From assembly GCA_021731205.1 (NCBI GenBank), contig JAKFXV010000176.1, positions 1 to 8,063 on the forward strand: a stretch of 8,063 nucleotides of DNA, written 5' to 3'. Shown here in pieces: positions 6,123-8,063 of this stretch. Under the pieces are notes generated by a model that was not told the origin of the DNA, ran no database searches, and saw nothing but the letters and a program-made list of their open reading frames with translations. The stretch is from Nocardioides sp. (GTDB taxonomy: Bacteria > Actinomycetota > Actinomycetes > Propionibacteriales > Nocardioidaceae). Position numbers and translations under genes: made by a program. The stretch's first letter is position 1. Each line of letters starts with the position of its first letter.

Positions 6123-8063
6123 ATGGCTGACGTACCCAACTCCGCTCGCGTCGTCGTGATCGGGGCCGGCATCGTCGGCAATAGTCTGGTGTGGCATCTG
6201 GCCAGCCTCGGCTGGCGCGACATCGTGCAACTCGACAAGGGAGCGCTACCCAATCCCGGGGGCTCTACCGGTCACGCCTCCAACTTCATCTTCCCGGTCG
6301 ACCACTCGCGCGAGATCACCGATCTGACCCTCGACTCGGTGCGTCAGTACAAGGAGATGGGTGTGTTCACCCAGTCCGGCGGGTTCGAGATCGCCCGCAC
6401 CGAGGCGCGGATGGAAGAGCTGCGGCGACGCATGAGCAGTGCTCGCATCTGGGGTATCGAGGCCGAGCTGGTCACTCCGGCGCAGGTCCACGAGCAGGTG
6501 CCGTTCATCGACCCGACGCAGTTCATCGGCGGTTTCTACACTCCATCGGTCGGGGTCGTCGACTCGCTGCGCGCCGGCACCATCATGCGCGAGCGGGCGC
6601 TGGAGCTGGGCGCGCTGACGGTGGTTCCCAACGCCGAGGTGGTGGGGCTGGACGTCGTGGCCGGCCGGATCGCCCGGGTGCGCACCGACCGCGGCGACAT
6701 CGACTGCGACGTCGTGGTGATCGCCTGCGGCGTCTGGAGCCCGCGGATCGCCGAGATGGCTGGGGCCAAGATCCCACTGACCCCCGCCGTACACCAGATG
6801 ATCTCGGTCGGACCATGCCCCCAGTTGGCCGAGAAGGAAGGCGAGATCAGCTTTCCGATCATTCGGGACATGGACACCTTCTGCTACGAGCGGCAGCACG
6901 GCGCCGACATGGAGGTCGGGTCGTACGCCCACCGGCCGATCCTGCACGACCCGGAGGAGATCCCCTCGATCGAGCAGGCCAAGCTCAGCCCGACCGAGAT
7001 GCCGTTCACCGAGGACGACTTCGACCCGCAGCTCGAGCAGGCCTTCGAGTTGATGCCCGAGCTTCTGGGTGCCGAAGGTGCGGAGATCCGGTATGCGATC
7101 AACGGGCTGCTGTCGCTGACACCCGATGGCTGGCCGATCCTCGGCGAGACCCCGGAGGTCAGGGGGCTGTGGTCGGCGGCCGCCGTGTGGATCAAGGAGG
7201 GCCCGGGCGTGGGTCGGGCCGTGGCCGAGTGGATGACCCACGGGCACAGCGAGATCGACGTGGCGCACTCCAACATCGCCCGCTTCTATCCCCACCAGCA
7301 GACCCGAGCCCACGTCAAGGCGCGCACCGCCGAGGCCTTCAACAAGACCTACGGGATCATCCACCCGGCTGAGCAGTACGAATCCGACCGGCCACAGCGG
7401 GTGGCGCCGATGCACGCGTCCCAGGTGCAGCTAGGAGCCAGGTTCTTCGAGGCCGCAGGCTGGGAGCGACCCTTCTGGTACGAATCCAACGCCGACCTCC
7501 TCGAGGTGTACGGCGACGCCGTGATGCCGCGCGAGCACGAGTGGGACGCACGGTGGTGGTCGCCGATCATCAACGCCGAACACCTCCGCATGCGCGAGAG
7601 CGCCGGGATTGTCGACTTATCTGCATTCTGCATCTTCGACGTGGTCGGGCCGGGCGCATTGGCGACCGTCCAACGGGCGTGTGTCGCGCAATGCGATGTG
7701 CCCGACGGGCGGGTCATCTATACCCCGGTCCTGGACGGCAAGGGTGGCTTCATCTCCGACCTCACGATCATGCGGCTGGGTTCGGCCGCTTCGGGCGGCG
7801 ATCGGTTCCGGGTAGTCACCGGTGGCGCGCATGGGATGGCCGATCGCAAGTGGTTCGCCGACCTGGCCGAGGACTGCGCGGTGGTCGACCTGACCTCGGC
7901 GTACACCACCATCAGGATCTGGGGCCCGCGCGCCCGCGACATCGTGGCCTCGCTGACCGCTGCCGACGTGAGCCACGAAGGTTTCGGCTTCGGCACCTGT
8001 CGCACCATCGAGCTGGACTCCCTGGCGGTGTTGGCCTCGCGGATCTCGTACGTCGGCGAGCTC
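6123..8063 (+). CDS. Dimethylglycine oxidase / sarcosine dehydrogenase-like FAD-folate enzyme (3' end cut off)
   Basis: Oxidatively demethylates an N-methylated glycine (dimethylglycine or sarcosine) on FAD and passes the one-carbon unit to tetrahydrofolate in a second domain, in the cytoplasm. The frame is open from the ATG to the window edge (647 codons, no stop); family members are about 810-850 aa, so roughly 170-200 residues are missing. Domains: DAO-type FAD domain from residue 8 (GAGIVG at 14-19) to about 370, a linker domain at about 375-450 (FNKTYGIIHP at 406, GWERPFWYE at 446) and a GCV_T-like folate domain from about 480. H51 in GGSTGHAS aligns with the covalent-flavin histidine of mammalian dimethylglycine dehydrogenase. 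H224 (VHQM) and Y255 (CYERQHG) align with active-site His225 and Tyr259 of Arthrobacter dimethylglycine oxidase, and D546 (FISDLT) with the folate-domain aspartate (numbers from memory). AAGGAG at 6112-6117 precedes the start by 5 bases. Substrate and oxidase versus dehydrogenase activity are unresolved. Confidence 0.9.
   Translation, partial: MADVPNSARVVVIGAGIVGNSLVWHLASLGWRDIVQLDKGALPNPGGSTGHASNFIFPVDHSREITDLTLDSVRQYKEMGVFTQSGGFEIARTEARMEELRRRMSSARIWGIEAELVTPAQVHEQVPFIDPTQFIGGFYTPSVGVVDSLRAGTIMRERALELGALTVVPNAEVVGLDVVAGRIARVRTDRGDIDCDVVVIACGVWSPRIAEMAGAKIPLTPAVHQMISVGPCPQLAEKEGEISFPIIRDMDTFCYERQHGADMEVGSYAHRPILHDPEEIPSIEQAKLSPTEMPFTEDDFDPQLEQAFELMPELLGAEGAEIRYAINGLLSLTPDGWPILGETPEVRGLWSAAAVWIKEGPGVGRAVAEWMTHGHSEIDVAHSNIARFYPHQQTRAHVKARTAEAFNKTYGIIHPAEQYESDRPQRVAPMHASQVQLGARFFEAAGWERPFWYESNADLLEVYGDAVMPREHEWDARWWSPIINAEHLRMRESAGIVDLSAFCIFDVVGPGALATVQRACVAQCDVPDGRVIYTPVLDGKGGFISDLTIMRLGSAASGGDRFRVVTGGAHGMADRKWFADLAEDCAVVDLTSAYTTIRIWGPRARDIVASLTAADVSHEGFGFGTCRTIELDSLAVLASRISYVGEL

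Noticed and set aside
6191..7372. Long + strand open frame of 393 codons inside the demethylase gene
   Set aside because: Its translation is Arg/Gly/Ala-rich with no family features, and it lies wholly within the frame starting at 6123, which matches the dimethylglycine oxidase family throughout. It is a high-GC shadow frame.
6246..7415. 389-codon open frame on the - strand
   Set aside because: It is antisense to the demethylase gene, rich in His/Asp/Gly/Arg from complementary GC-rich codons, and has no recognisable domain.

Overview
The window is high-GC, gene-dense DNA with all genes on the + strand. GTG starts, strong AGGAG-type ribosome binding sites, a lipoprotein-type solute-binding protein and the GC-rich third codon positions suggest an actinomycete (actinobacterium). 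I cannot name the genus from sequence alone. There are no tRNAs, rRNAs, insertion sequences, phage genes or CRISPR arrays.

Layout: (1) 9-1721, choline dehydrogenase (BetA, GMC flavoprotein). (2) 1794-2828, ATPase of a betaine/choline-type ABC importer. (3) 2832-4874, the membrane permease, an unusual single chain carrying two complete ProW-like permease domains. (4) 4958-5938, the lipid-anchored substrate-binding protein. (5) 5939-6122, an intergenic region with a 15-bp-stem terminator, a possible promoter and a cluster of overlapping palindromes that looks like an operator. (6) 6123 to the right edge (cut off), a large FAD/folate enzyme of the dimethylglycine oxidase / sarcosine dehydrogenase family. 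This last gene has no stop codon inside the window.

Together the genes read as a methylamine-osmolyte catabolic locus. The importer brings in glycine betaine or choline, BetA oxidises choline to betaine aldehyde (and possibly on to betaine), and the last enzyme removes a methyl group from dimethylglycine or sarcosine and passes it to tetrahydrofolate. The step from betaine to dimethylglycine is not in the window. Genes 1-4 probably form one transcription unit ending at the terminator at 5979-6026, and gene 6 starts a separately controlled unit.

Nothing here is a wholly new system. The points that merit a second look are the fused double permease with its gap-free 318-residue internal repeat, the shortened (single-CBS) tail of the ATPase, the aromatic-cage spacing of the binding protein, and the undescribed overlapping palindromes upstream of the demethylase gene.
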